Assembly: GCA_904501735.1 (NCBI GenBank)
Contig: CAJGBY010000022.1
Span: forward strand, 1-25,723
Origin: an uncultured Muribaculaceae bacterium
GTDB lineage: Bacteria; Bacteroidota; Bacteroidia; Bacteroidales; Muribaculaceae
Length of the DNA: 25,723 nucleotides
Direction of reading: 5' to 3'
Positions 7,295 through 16,259 of this stretch are shown here, one piece after another. The number at the start of each line of letters is the position of its first letter. Within the stretch, counting starts at the first letter, position 1. The translations under genes and the position numbers were made by a program. The notes beneath the pieces were generated by a model, which was not told where the DNA came from, made no database searches, and worked only from the letters and a program-made list of their open reading frames with translations.

Positions 7295-7311
7295 TTCTTA
7301 ATATCTTTTTC

Positions 7312-8172
7312 TTAGTCTATTTGAACGATCAAGAAGTTGGTTAGTTCCCAGAAACTTGTTGCATCATTAATCACAAGTTCTTTTGTTTCGCCTCTATCCA
7401 CAATAGAATAAGAGCCTTCTGGGTGCTTACTCAACACTTTTGCCTTCTTTGAGAACAATTTCACCACATTAAGCTTTCTCTTATCGGCCTTTGTGAAATA
7501 AGTGCGTTCAAAGTCGCCTTCAAGAATCTTAGTTTTCTTCAAGAAGCCTGTTGAAATGATTTTATTTTCCTTCAATTCCTTCTTTGAGCCCACCACATAA
7601 TAGCAAGTATTCAACTTATTAGTAAGTTCTGCGGCTTCATCAAGAGCGGCTTGTTTTTCTTGGTTAACTGTTTCGTTCACCTCGTTTAGTGAGTCCACAC
7701 GCACATTCAAATTGTCAATCTTCACATTAGCCTTAAACAATTCTTCTTGTAGTTGTGCTATTGTAGCTTCTTGTGTTTCTATTTGAGAACGAAGACTCTC
7801 GATTGTTTTTTTCATTTCGGCATTATAGTTGGCCGATTTTCTCAATTTTGCTTCAAGAGCTTCAAGTTTTTCGCGACGATCTTGCATAGCTTGCTTAAGC
7901 AGAATCATATCATTCTTAAGCTCTGCCTTGCGCGAAGGAGTTTCTTTATCAAGGTTTGTCGACATCAATTTTTCAACCTCTTTGATTTCGGCCATTCCTG
8001 TGCTAATGTCATTAAGAAGTGATAGCAAACTATCCTTTTCGGCAATAGCAGTATTCAACGAGTCGGTCAGTTCAGTTTTTCTTGCAAGTTCTTCTGCCGA
8101 TTCTCCACCCAGCTTACATGATGGCATTGCCAACATAGCCACACAAGTCCAAATTAATGCAATTTTCTTCAT
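7312..8172 (-). CDS. Coiled-coil lipoprotein of unknown function
   Basis: This 286-residue protein begins with a lipoprotein signal (MKKIALIWTCVAMLAMPSC, lipidated Cys19). Residues about 25-190 are almost entirely heptad-like, rich in Glu, Lys and Leu (ELARKTELTDSLN, REKLEALEAKLRKS, ETQEATIAQLQEELFKANVK), predicting a long periplasmic coiled coil. The last 90 residues (NTCYYVVGSKKELKENKII onward) form a compact domain of mixed strands that I recognise as recurrent in Bacteroidales hypothetical proteins but cannot name. I chose the ATG at 8170-8172 because it opens the signal peptide; an upstream in-frame start at 8214 would overlap rsmI. The gap to rsmI is 4 bp, so they are surely co-transcribed. 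A scaffold or spacer role in the envelope is only a guess. Confidence 0.8.
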   Translation of the reverse strand: MKKIALIWTCVAMLAMPSCKLGGESAEELARKTELTDSLNTAIAEKDSLLSLLNDISTGMAEIKEVEKLMSTNLDKETPSRKAELKNDMILLKQAMQDRREKLEALEAKLRKSANYNAEMKKTIESLRSQIETQEATIAQLQEELFKANVKIDNLNVRVDSLNEVNETVNQEKQAALDEAAELTNKLNTCYYVVGSKKELKENKIISTGFLKKTKILEGDFERTYFTKADKRKLNVVKLFSKKAKVLSKHPEGSYSIVDRGETKELVINDATSFWELTNFLIVQID

Positions 8173-8176
8173 ATCA

Positions 8177-8914
8177 TTAAAAGTTTTGCTTGTTAGTATT
8201 CTTAAATTTAGCATATTTGTCCACCTTTTCGGTTGGCGCTTCTTCTTTACCTGCCACCACTAACACTATTTCGCCGCGTGGCGCTGTAGCTGTGAAATAT
8301 TCCACCAACTCGGCAAGTGTACCATTATGAGTGGTGTTGTGTACCTTAGAGATTTCTCTACTCACCGATGCTTCACGATCACCTCCGAACACTTCGGCCA
8401 ATTGTTGCAAGGTCTTGAGCAAACGCATAGGAGATTCATAGATAATCATCGTGCGTGGTTCCACTGCAAGCTGTTGCAAGCGTGTTGCTCGTCCTTTCTT
8501 TTGAGGCAAGAAGCCTTCAAAACAGAACTTATCGCATGGCAAACCCGAATTCACCAACGCAGGAACAAAGGCTGTTGGTCCCGGCAAGCACTCCACCTCA
8601 ATCCCTCTTCGGCGACATTCGCGCACAAGCAAAAATCCTGGATCGGAAATAGCTGGCGTGCCGGCATCGCTCACCAATGCTATCACTTCGCCTGCTTCAA
8701 GTCGTTGTGCTACGGCATTCACCGATTCGTGTTCGTTAAATTTGTGGTGGCTTTGCATACGGGTTTCTATACCGAAATGTTTCATCAGCACACCACTTGT
8801 GCGAGTGTCTTCGGCAAGAATTAGCCCAGCCTCTTTGAGGGTACGCACTGCACGCACACTCATATCGTCAAGATTTCCTACTGGTGTAGGCACTATATAG
8901 AGTTTTCCGCTCAT
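8177..8914 (-). CDS. rsmI: 16S rRNA (cytidine(1402)-2'-O)-methyltransferase
   Basis: RsmI uses S-adenosylmethionine to 2'-O-methylate C1402 in the decoding centre of 16S rRNA. The tetrapyrrole-methylase fold is marked by VPTPVGNLDDMS at the N terminus, AEDTRTSG, the SAM-binding SDAGTPAISDPG, CLPGPTAFVPALVNSGLP and FEGFLPQKKG. At 245 residues it lacks the extra C-terminal extension of longer homologues. It sits 14 bp after the acidic protein gene and 4 bp before the coiled-coil lipoprotein gene, within one minus-strand run. It is cytoplasmic. The assignment is secure. Confidence 0.96.
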   Translation of the reverse strand: MSGKLYIVPTPVGNLDDMSVRAVRTLKEAGLILAEDTRTSGVLMKHFGIETRMQSHHKFNEHESVNAVAQRLEAGEVIALVSDAGTPAISDPGFLLVRECRRRGIEVECLPGPTAFVPALVNSGLPCDKFCFEGFLPQKKGRATRLQQLAVEPRTMIIYESPMRLLKTLQQLAEVFGGDREASVSREISKVHNTTHNGTLAELVEYFTATAPRGEIVLVVAGKEEAPTEKVDKYAKFKNTNKQNF

Positions 8915-8928
8915 ATACTACTGTTTTT

Positions 8929-9762
8929 TTACAAAAAATGCTTCTTGATGATTTCCATAAAGTCCTTCACTTCTGGCGATTCTGCATCCCATTCAAGGTC
9001 ATTATAGAAATATTCTTCTGCTTCGGCAAACGACTCCATCGCTTCTACCATATTTATCGTATTGCGCATCTCCACATCGCTATTTGAGAACAATTCTCTG
9101 CGATAACGGAAGTGATCGTTTAGCGAAAATGCTTTCCACAGATTTTTCGACAAGCTGCGTTGAAGAGCCTCATCTAATGTTACGATTTCTTGGTCGTCGT
9201 CATCTTCTTCTTCGATAAAGAAATCATCGTCATCATCTTCTTCAGGCTCGACCAAGTCTTCCACTTCGGGTTCGTCGATTATTTCCTCAGTTTCCGACTC
9301 TGCTTCAACTGCCTCGTCTTGCTCCAACACTTCCTCCACTTCTTCGGCAGCAACTGGAGTTTCAATTTCGGCTTCTTCTGTTTCGGTTTGAGCTATTTCG
9401 ACTTCCTCAAATGGTTGTTCATCCATTTCTTCGGGTGCTTCAAACGCTACTGGCGCTACTTCCTCCACAACTGGCTCTGCCTCATCTTCCTCGACAGCAG
9501 TTTCAGCTACCACCTCCTCTACTTCGGGCTCCTCTTCCTTATATTCTTCAGGAATCACCACAGCTTCGGGTGCTTCTTCTGCCTTCTTGCCGCCGAAAAT
9601 TTCGGGCGTACACATCGGAGCAAGCTCATTGATGCGTTCCACCTTGCGACGAACCATATCGTACACGAAATCTGAAGTTTCTTCCTTGTGATGTTCGATT
9701 ACAAGCAACAGACCTTCAAGTTCGTACACTTGAGCCATCATTTTCTCTAAAAATGGATTCAT
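8929..9762 (-). CDS. Conserved acidic protein with low-complexity Glu/Asp linker
   Basis: This 277-residue protein has three parts. An N-terminal helical segment of about 50 residues (MAQVYELEGLLLVIEHHKE) comes first. A very acidic, repetitive linker follows at about residues 60-195, built from Glu, Val, Ala, Pro and Asp with an EEDDDDD cluster. A well-ordered C-terminal domain of about 80 residues ends it (DEALQRSLSKNLWKAFSLNDHFRYRRELF, then EEYFYNDLEWD). No signal peptide, membrane segment or catalytic motif is seen. I recall homologues with the same C-terminal block in other Bacteroidales, always without known function. Linker length is expected to vary between strains. It lies between dacB and rsmI. 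A DNA- or nucleoid-mimic or a scaffolding role is conceivable from the charge, but nothing shows it. Confidence 0.8.
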   Translation of the reverse strand: MNPFLEKMMAQVYELEGLLLVIEHHKEETSDFVYDMVRRKVERINELAPMCTPEIFGGKKAEEAPEAVVIPEEYKEEEPEVEEVVAETAVEEDEAEPVVEEVAPVAFEAPEEMDEQPFEEVEIAQTETEEAEIETPVAAEEVEEVLEQDEAVEAESETEEIIDEPEVEDLVEPEEDDDDDFFIEEEDDDDQEIVTLDEALQRSLSKNLWKAFSLNDHFRYRRELFSNSDVEMRNTINMVEAMESFAEAEEYFYNDLEWDAESPEVKDFMEIIKKHFL

Positions 9763-9824
9763 AACCTTTCTCTTATTGAATTGTCCAATAACTCAAACTA
9801 CAATCTCGTTGAGAGTTCTCGTCT

Positions 9825-11279
9825 TTATTCAGCCGATAGACCAGCGTCGATGCCTACAAGCATTTCGCCTACCATCTTCACAAGTTCCGAACGAGGGCAA
9901 GTGAAGCTATTAATCAAAATAGCTACTGCATACTTAGGTGCATCTACTGGATAATAACCTACATAGCATTGCACATGGCTCATACTACCCGACTTCAATG
10001 CAAACTTGCCTGCTGCAGGAGTATTAGCTGCTACGCGACGCACTGTACCGTTCTTTCCTGCTACTGGGAACAACAATTCGAAATCAACATTGCGTTCTTT
10101 CAAGCTTGGCAATGCCAATCCAAGCATTTGAGTAAAGAATGATACTGGAGCCTTATTTGTACGCGACAATCCGCTACCGTCAAGCATAAACAAACCTTCT
10201 ACATCAAGGCCTTTTTCTTTCCAGAAATTCTTCACCACAGCCACACCATTGCTTGATGTTGGTTGCTTTCCAGCATTGCTTGCGATGGCACGAAGCACGC
10301 ATTCGGTGTACATATTGTCACTTCTAATAAGAAGTGATTCAACTATCTTGCTAAGTTCTAGCGACTTATAATCAAGCACCAAGTTTGTCGCCACCTTCTT
10401 CTCAGCCTTCACATTTTTGTGCTTAACCTTGATACCAGCTGCCTTCAACGCAACTTCCAAGCTGTCGCGCATCAACAAGTCTGGCGATGGGTTAGCGATA
10501 GTCATTCTGCTCTTGAATGGGAACTTTACATTACCATTTAGATGCAAAACATCGTTTTCGATGTCAAGACGCAAACCAAGTCCATCAAATTCCAAGCTAT
10601 CAGTTTCGGCAGGAATTGCGTTGCAACGATTTTCCACCTTTAGATAGCTTTGAGTTTGGTCGGTATAATAGTTAAAACCGTTTTCGTCGATTGTTACATT
10701 TAGCTTCAATTCATTATCAGCGAAGTTCAAGCCATGAATACTTGTTCCGTAACCATAACCAAGGTCTTCGATCATCCAGCTTGCTGGCACATTTGGTTCA
10801 GGAATAGCTGAGTCATCAACCACGATGTTACCTTTCACTTCCTTGATACCTCTTGCTTTCAATTCAGCCACAAGAGCATCGATAAAGTTCACTTCACGTG
10901 GCAAATGGCGTGAGCCAAGTGTTGGGTCGCCACCACCTTTCACCACCAAGTCGCCTTCTATACGGCCTTTATTGGAGATCTTACCTGTTGCATATACTTT
11001 AGTGCTAAACTTAAAGTCCTTTCCAAGTAGGTGCAATGCTGTTGCCGATGTTACAGTCTTCATTGTAGAAGCAGTGATTTCTGATTGGTAAGGATTGAAC
11101 TCACCCATCACCTTCATACTATCAAGGCTCACCACTTGCACACCCACCGAACCATTACGCAACGATGGTGCACTCACAAATTTATCAATAGCTTCTTGAA
11201 CCGCACTATTTTGCGCATTCACACTCAATACTGATGCAGCTAAACACACTGCCGACACAAATTTTCTGTATAGTTTCAT
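9825..11279 (-). CDS. dacB: D-alanyl-D-alanine carboxypeptidase/endopeptidase, PBP4 (S13) family
   Basis: This 484-residue periplasmic enzyme removes the terminal D-Ala from peptidoglycan stem peptides and/or cuts D-Ala-mDAP cross-links. All three penicillin-binding motifs are present: SxxK as STMK (Ser71, Lys74), SDN in LIRSDNMYTE, and KSG in FALKSGSMSHV, a conservative form of KTG. The large insertion between the first two motifs is typical of class C PBP4. The N terminus is a cleavable signal peptide (VCLAASVLSVNA, cut after residue 22). I use the ATG at 11277-11279; another ATG four codons upstream would only lengthen the n-region. A promoter lies at 11313-11341. The gene appears to head the run dacB, acidic protein, rsmI, lipoprotein, transporter, with a 62-bp gap after it. 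Confidence 0.94.
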   Translation of the reverse strand: MKLYRKFVSAVCLAASVLSVNAQNSAVQEAIDKFVSAPSLRNGSVGVQVVSLDSMKVMGEFNPYQSEITASTMKTVTSATALHLLGKDFKFSTKVYATGKISNKGRIEGDLVVKGGGDPTLGSRHLPREVNFIDALVAELKARGIKEVKGNIVVDDSAIPEPNVPASWMIEDLGYGYGTSIHGLNFADNELKLNVTIDENGFNYYTDQTQSYLKVENRCNAIPAETDSLEFDGLGLRLDIENDVLHLNGNVKFPFKSRMTIANPSPDLLMRDSLEVALKAAGIKVKHKNVKAEKKVATNLVLDYKSLELSKIVESLLIRSDNMYTECVLRAIASNAGKQPTSSNGVAVVKNFWKEKGLDVEGLFMLDGSGLSRTNKAPVSFFTQMLGLALPSLKERNVDFELLFPVAGKNGTVRRVAANTPAAGKFALKSGSMSHVQCYVGYYPVDAPKYAVAILINSFTCPRSELVKMVGEMLVGIDAGLSAE

Positions 11280-11312
11280 ATTAATACACATTTATTCTAA
11301 TTTAATATTCTA

Positions 11313-11341
11313 CAAAGTTAATGTTTTACTCATTAAAACAA
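11313..11341 (-). promoter_or_regulatory. Promoter for dacB
   Basis: On the minus strand TTG (11339-11341), 18 bp, then TAACTTTG (11313-11320). The -7 box is exact; spacing is slightly shorter than the usual 19-21 bp. Confidence 0.6.
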
Positions 11342-11356
11342 TAATATTAAGGACAA

Positions 11357-11393
11357 AAAAATAAGCCGAATTCCAAGAATCCGACTTATTTTT
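11357..11393 (-). terminator. Terminator after the phosphodiester glycosidase-like operon
   Basis: An A-rich/T-rich hairpin: AAAATAAGCCGAATTC pairs with GAATCCGACTTATTTT apart from G-T/A-C wobble positions, around a short CAA-type loop. It lies about 25 bp beyond the stop of the last gene on the minus strand and runs into T residues. Confidence 0.8.
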
Positions 11394-11418
11394 AAATACT
11401 TTATGTATTATTACGCAA

Positions 11419-13827
11419 TTACTTCACAAGCAAGCGTGCCGAGCTCAATCCTTCGGCGTTCACGATATACATTCCTGCCGACAATCCTTCGGTTGACAAT
11501 TCAGTGCCTTCGCCTCGCGCCACTACTGCACCGTTAAGCGCGCTCACTGTGTATTTCACTGCTTGAGTTACGCCAAGCTTAACCACTGCACCTGCTTCCA
11601 CTGGATTAGGCGACAATGTCAATGCTTCACTCGATTTCAACACTTCTTCCACGCCACTTGCATCGGCTGGAACAGCATTGTATACCCAAGAGAAACGAGG
11701 GATTTGTAGATTAGCTGTACCCAAAGAACCCTTAGGTACGATTCTAATCTTAGTCAACTTGATAGGATAAGCACCCATATCGCTCAAATTAACAAATGTA
11801 TCCATTGGCATTTCGATGCGATTGAGTTCATTAGCCTTCAAAGTAGGTTCCAAAACACATTCCCAAGGTTCAGTTTCACCTTCCTTCAACAAATATAGTG
11901 TGATATTCTTGATTTGAGCATTACCTGGATTGATATCAATACATACTGAGTCAGGACGGCTCCATGTAGTAATTTCCTTTATCATACTCACTTCTTGACG
12001 AGCTTTCTTAGTAGTATAATTTACTTCCATACCTTCTACACCAAGAGGAGCTATAGTGAAATTCTCTACATTCGAAGAACATTCAAGTGTCCAAGTTGAA
12101 GGGTCAAGATTTTCGTCAATACCTTGATAACGCTTTGTAGGGATTTCAACAGTTACTTCGATTTCGTCAGAGAAGTTGCCCACAGTACCCTTGATTGTAG
12201 CCTTACCATTCTTCAAGCCCTTCACGATACCCTTTTCGTCAACTGTTGCCACCGAAGCATCACTTGTTTCCCAAGCAAGAGCAGTGTTTTCAATAGATAC
12301 ATCCGATTCTCTTACCTTGCCATAAACATCGACCTTGTAATCGTCATATCCATTAAGCACCACCTTATCGTGACGGAAGATAGGATCGTTCTTATCATCT
12401 ACCGAAACAGCCAAAGTAGCTGTAACGCCATTGTAAGTAGCAGTTAGTGGATGCAAACCACCACCATTACAGAATAGAGTTTCACCGTTTTCAACCACTT
12501 CACCAAGTTCAGCCGAGCAACTCAACTTCACGCCTTGCACATCGGTATCTACAAGATAACCATACTTATTGAAACCGTAGAATTTAGGACGGAAATAACC
12601 ATATTTAGGCATTTCGCACACCCAATCCACAAATTGAATTTCAGCAATTTCGTTGTCGGTAGGAGTATTCGACACAAGATACACACCATTGGTTACTGTT
12701 CGCTCTGTGCCTTCACTTGGAACATTTCTCACGCCAAGTTTTTGCACATAAAGTGTTGACGAACCACCTCCGTCAAAGTTCATTGCTTCCTTACAACCCA
12801 CTTCGCGCATAATATCGCCCAATACTTGAGGATAAGCACCTGCCGAAATTGATGAACGACCATCAACCACAAGCATCACCATCTTTGTACCAGTTTCGTC
12901 ATATCCCACTGCTGTGCGAGGGTGACGATTTGGAGTAGCTTCCAGTAGGTGGTCATTATCAAGAACTACGCCATCCGACAAAATCATAGGACATCCACTT
13001 GCCAATTGCACTGGAGTGATCTTCTCGCCTGTTGGCATTTGCACGATAGTTTCCACTTCCACTTCTTCGCCATCGGTTAGAGTAGCCACGAAATTGCTAC
13101 CTGCACCATGACCCGAAAGCACCACAGCACCCGCAGGGATAGCCATATTACCAGCTGTAGCAGGAGTGCCGCTCACGCGCATCTTTTGTGTTTCGCCCGA
13201 TGTAAGGATACCATTATTTGCCAATGGAACAAGCACTACTTCAGTACCATATTGGTTAGTATAGGTTGACGAACCGAAACGAGGAGTGTAAATTATTAGA
13301 TTGTTTTCGTTGCGATCATAATTAACTGCAGTGATAGGATAAGAAGTACCGTCGGCCTTACGAACATGACCTCCGAAAGTCATATCACCAAGATAAATCT
13401 TTCTATCGGCATCCATAGCCCATTGTGTACGCCATGGCACTGCATAATACACTTCTTTATCTACAACAGCCGAGCCCACAGGCTTTGAGTTTGAGAAGAA
13501 ATCGGCATTGATACCCACGAAGTATTGTGCACCTTCTTTGCTCTTTGACTTTGCCATCGATGATACTGTTGCAAGACCAGCCAACTTATCTTGAGCCATT
13601 ACATGCTTCACTTCAAGATTAGGGTTGGTAACATCGGTTGTAGTATAGAACACTCGCAATTGCACAGGACCCTCTACCAAAAGCGATGTTTGAGTAGTAC
13701 CAGGACCCACCTTAGCATGATACAAAGTATCAACTGTATATGAATCGCCCCACAATGACCATGTTGTTTTTGCCGATGCAGCAAAAGCGATCACCGAAAG
13801 CATTAATAATGAAATAGTCTTTTTCAT
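11419..13827 (-). CDS. Secreted phosphodiester glycosidase-like protein, paralogue 1 (last gene of three)
   Basis: This 802-residue protein has a signal peptide (cut after Ala19) and a NAGPA-type phosphodiester glycosidase domain at about 60-385. Its marks are INADFF (Asp109), HPRTAVGYDETG, VMLVVDGR and NFDGGGSS (Asp352). A bacterial Ig-like (Big_2) domain follows at about 470-568 (WETSDASVATVDEKGIVKGL), then a beta-rich domain at about 570-735 and a type-A C-terminal sorting domain (LSPNPVEAGAVVKLG to LLVK) of the type IX secretion kind. In animals the NAGPA enzyme removes GlcNAc from GlcNAc-1-phosphodiesters, so bacterial relatives are thought to act on sugar-phosphodiester bonds in glycans; the substrate here is unknown. 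It starts 6 bp after the middle paralogue. Its C-terminal part is far closer to the first gene of the operon than to the middle one. Confidence 0.88.
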   Translation of the reverse strand: MKKTISLLMLSVIAFAASAKTTWSLWGDSYTVDTLYHAKVGPGTTQTSLLVEGPVQLRVFYTTTDVTNPNLEVKHVMAQDKLAGLATVSSMAKSKSKEGAQYFVGINADFFSNSKPVGSAVVDKEVYYAVPWRTQWAMDADRKIYLGDMTFGGHVRKADGTSYPITAVNYDRNENNLIIYTPRFGSSTYTNQYGTEVVLVPLANNGILTSGETQKMRVSGTPATAGNMAIPAGAVVLSGHGAGSNFVATLTDGEEVEVETIVQMPTGEKITPVQLASGCPMILSDGVVLDNDHLLEATPNRHPRTAVGYDETGTKMVMLVVDGRSSISAGAYPQVLGDIMREVGCKEAMNFDGGGSSTLYVQKLGVRNVPSEGTERTVTNGVYLVSNTPTDNEIAEIQFVDWVCEMPKYGYFRPKFYGFNKYGYLVDTDVQGVKLSCSAELGEVVENGETLFCNGGGLHPLTATYNGVTATLAVSVDDKNDPIFRHDKVVLNGYDDYKVDVYGKVRESDVSIENTALAWETSDASVATVDEKGIVKGLKNGKATIKGTVGNFSDEIEVTVEIPTKRYQGIDENLDPSTWTLECSSNVENFTIAPLGVEGMEVNYTTKKARQEVSMIKEITTWSRPDSVCIDINPGNAQIKNITLYLLKEGETEPWECVLEPTLKANELNRIEMPMDTFVNLSDMGAYPIKLTKIRIVPKGSLGTANLQIPRFSWVYNAVPADASGVEEVLKSSEALTLSPNPVEAGAVVKLGVTQAVKYTVSALNGAVVARGEGTELSTEGLSAGMYIVNAEGLSSARLLVK

Positions 13828-13833
13828 ATTCGT

Positions 13834-16248
13834 TTATTTTACAATAAGTTTTGCTACGCTATTAGCAGCCTTCACTACATACATACCTGGCGCAAAACTT
13901 GCAGTAGAGAATTCTGTACCACGGCCTTGAGCCACTACAGCACCATTGAGTGAGCACACAGTGTAATCAACTTCCGATGACACACCAAGACGCACCACTT
14001 CGCCAGCCTTCACTGGGTTAGGCACAAGCACAAGTGCTTCAGGAGCATCAACCACTTCTTCCACGCCACTTGCATCAGCAGGAATAACATTGTACACCCA
14101 TGCTATGCGCTTGATTTCGATGTGGTGAGAAGTACCCTTCTTGTCAGCCAACACTACATAGAAATTCTTGAATACAAGTGGATAAGTTGACATATCTTTC
14201 ACATCCACGATTGCACTCATAGGAATCATTAGTCGATTCATCGTTTCAGTAGTAAGATCTGGATCCATTTCATAAGTTACCACATCGGCAGAACGATAGT
14301 CCTCAACATTGACATTTAGTGTCTTCCAAGAAGAAGTACCTGGGTTGATTTCAATCAACAAAGAGTCTGGGCGGCTCCAACTTTGAGCATCTTTAGCGAT
14401 TGTTAGATAAATCTTACGAGCAGCATCGGCTGTGTAGTCGATAGCAAAACCTCCCGTAGGAAGTGTAGTTATACTTTGATTAGAAAGATTAGACACTTCG
14501 ATAGCCCAACCTTCGTTAGAAGTGATATCTTGGTAACGAACTGTAGGAATTTCAACAGTAACATCAATTTCCTTAGAGAAATTGCCCACTGTAGCTTTCA
14601 CCTTAGCTGTTCCGTTCTTCAAACCCTTCAATTCACCAAGTTCATTGACTGTAACAACCGAAGCATCGCTTGTTTCCCATGTGAATGCTACATTATCGAT
14701 AGTAACATCGGCTCCTCTCACCACACCATACACATCCACAGTGTAATCGTCGTAGCCATTAAGCATCACCTTAGGATGACGGAAAATTGGTTCGGTCTTA
14801 TCGTCAACCGATACAGCAAGTGTAGTAGAAATACCATTGTAAGTTGCTGTAAGTGCGTGTGTACCACCACCATTACCAAATAATGTGGTACCATCATTCA
14901 CCACTTCGCCAAGTTCAGCCGAACAAGACAATGTAACACCTTTCAAATCGGTATTAATCAACACGCCATATTGATTATAACCATAGAATTTAGGAGTATA
15001 ATAACCATATTGTGGCATTTCCTTTACCCAATCCACAAAACGGATTTCAGCAATTTCGTTATCGGTTGGAGTTGTAGCCACTGCAAACAAACCATTAGTT
15101 ACAGAGCGTTCGGTACCACCACTTGGCACATTTTGAATACCAAGTTTTTGGTGATACAATTCAGTTGAACCACCACCGTCGAAGTTCATTGCTTCATAGC
15201 AACCCACTTCGCGCATAATGTCGGCAAGAATCTTTGTGCGACAGCCGTCCGAAATATCTGAGCGACCATCTACAACAAGCATCACCACCTTAGTGCCTGT
15301 TTCGTCATAGCCCACTGCTGTGCGAGGTTCTTTGCTTGGAAGGTGACTAATGATACTTGCATCTTCAGTTTCAAGCACTACACCCTTACTCAAGATAGCA
15401 GGGCAACCACCGATACTCCACACAGGATTGATAGGTTGACCATCAGCCGAAGCATTAAGAGTCAATTCCACGATATCGCCATCCTTCATTGTAGACACGA
15501 AAGTGTTGCCATTACCGTGACCCGATAGCACATAGCTACCAGCAGGAATTGTCATGTTACCAGCAGTATTTGAAGCACCTACAATCTTCATCTTTACTGT
15601 CTTACCCAAAGCAATAGTAGCATCGCTTTCTACAGGTGTAGCCACTATTTCAATACCCCATTGATTAGTACCTGTAGAAGTACCAAAGCGAGGAGTGAAG
15701 ACAATCAAATTATTTTCGCCGCGACCAGTATTGACAGCAATATCGTAACTGCTACCGTCGGCCTTGGTAATATTACCCGAGAAAGTGAGTTTACCCAAAT
15801 AAGGCTTTTCATTGGCATCAAACGATAATTCAAGCCAATTAGAATTGGTTGTAGTGTTGTAGATTTCCGAATTAAGCACATTTGTACCAAGAGGTTGTCC
15901 GTTGCTCATATCGAAGAAGTCGCCATTCACACCAGTGAAATATTGAGCGCCTTCAACACTATTATCCTTCGAAAGATTTGAAACCGAGCGTGTAGCTTTA
16001 ATCATATTCTTAGCCTTAGCCACTCGCATTTCCACATTAGGATTAGTTACATCGGTAGTGGTGTAGAATATGCGCAAATCCAAATCGCCTTTCACAAGCA
16101 AAGAGGTTTGAGTTGTACCTGGACCCACTACGGCATGATACAATGTATCTACATCGTATGTACTACCTTGCAAATTCCAAGTTTTGCCAACAGCATTGGC
16201 AGATAATACTGCCAATGCCATAGCGCATGATAAAAATATCTTTTTCAT
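13834..16248 (-). CDS. Secreted phosphodiester glycosidase-like protein, paralogue 2 (middle gene)
   Basis: At 804 residues it has the same order of parts as its neighbours: signal peptide (MKKIFLSCAMALAVLSANA), NAGPA-type domain with VNGDFFD, EPRTAVGYDETG, VVMLVVDGR and NFDGGGST (Asp357), a Big_2 domain (WETSDASVVTVNELGELKGL), a beta-rich domain, and a sorting domain (LVPNPVKAGEVVRLG to KLIVK). The NAGPA and Big_2 parts are close to paralogue 1, but the beta-rich domain (residues about 575-740) has diverged strongly from both other copies and shares only scattered motifs such as SWSRPDSL and the WVYN-PADASGVEEV join. This suggests a different ligand for that domain. It begins 11 bp after the upstream gene stop, in the same operon. 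It is probably secreted or surface-attached; the substrate is unknown. Confidence 0.87.
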   Translation of the reverse strand: MKKIFLSCAMALAVLSANAVGKTWNLQGSTYDVDTLYHAVVGPGTTQTSLLVKGDLDLRIFYTTTDVTNPNVEMRVAKAKNMIKATRSVSNLSKDNSVEGAQYFTGVNGDFFDMSNGQPLGTNVLNSEIYNTTTNSNWLELSFDANEKPYLGKLTFSGNITKADGSSYDIAVNTGRGENNLIVFTPRFGTSTGTNQWGIEIVATPVESDATIALGKTVKMKIVGASNTAGNMTIPAGSYVLSGHGNGNTFVSTMKDGDIVELTLNASADGQPINPVWSIGGCPAILSKGVVLETEDASIISHLPSKEPRTAVGYDETGTKVVMLVVDGRSDISDGCRTKILADIMREVGCYEAMNFDGGGSTELYHQKLGIQNVPSGGTERSVTNGLFAVATTPTDNEIAEIRFVDWVKEMPQYGYYTPKFYGYNQYGVLINTDLKGVTLSCSAELGEVVNDGTTLFGNGGGTHALTATYNGISTTLAVSVDDKTEPIFRHPKVMLNGYDDYTVDVYGVVRGADVTIDNVAFTWETSDASVVTVNELGELKGLKNGTAKVKATVGNFSKEIDVTVEIPTVRYQDITSNEGWAIEVSNLSNQSITTLPTGGFAIDYTADAARKIYLTIAKDAQSWSRPDSLLIEINPGTSSWKTLNVNVEDYRSADVVTYEMDPDLTTETMNRLMIPMSAIVDVKDMSTYPLVFKNFYVVLADKKGTSHHIEIKRIAWVYNVIPADASGVEEVVDAPEALVLVPNPVKAGEVVRLGVSSEVDYTVCSLNGAVVAQGRGTEFSTASFAPGMYVVKAANSVAKLIVK

Positions 16249-16259
16249 AGAGAATGTTC

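Noticed and set aside
8327..8824. Plus-strand open frame of 165 codons opposite rsmI
   Set aside because: All RsmI motifs are on the minus strand; the plus frame is a shadow.
9190..9675. Plus-strand open frame of 161 codons rich in Phe and Leu, resembling a membrane protein
   Set aside because: It is the reverse complement of the Glu/Asp-rich linker of the acidic protein; GAA/GAC codons read backwards give TTC/GTC codons, which mimic a hydrophobic protein.
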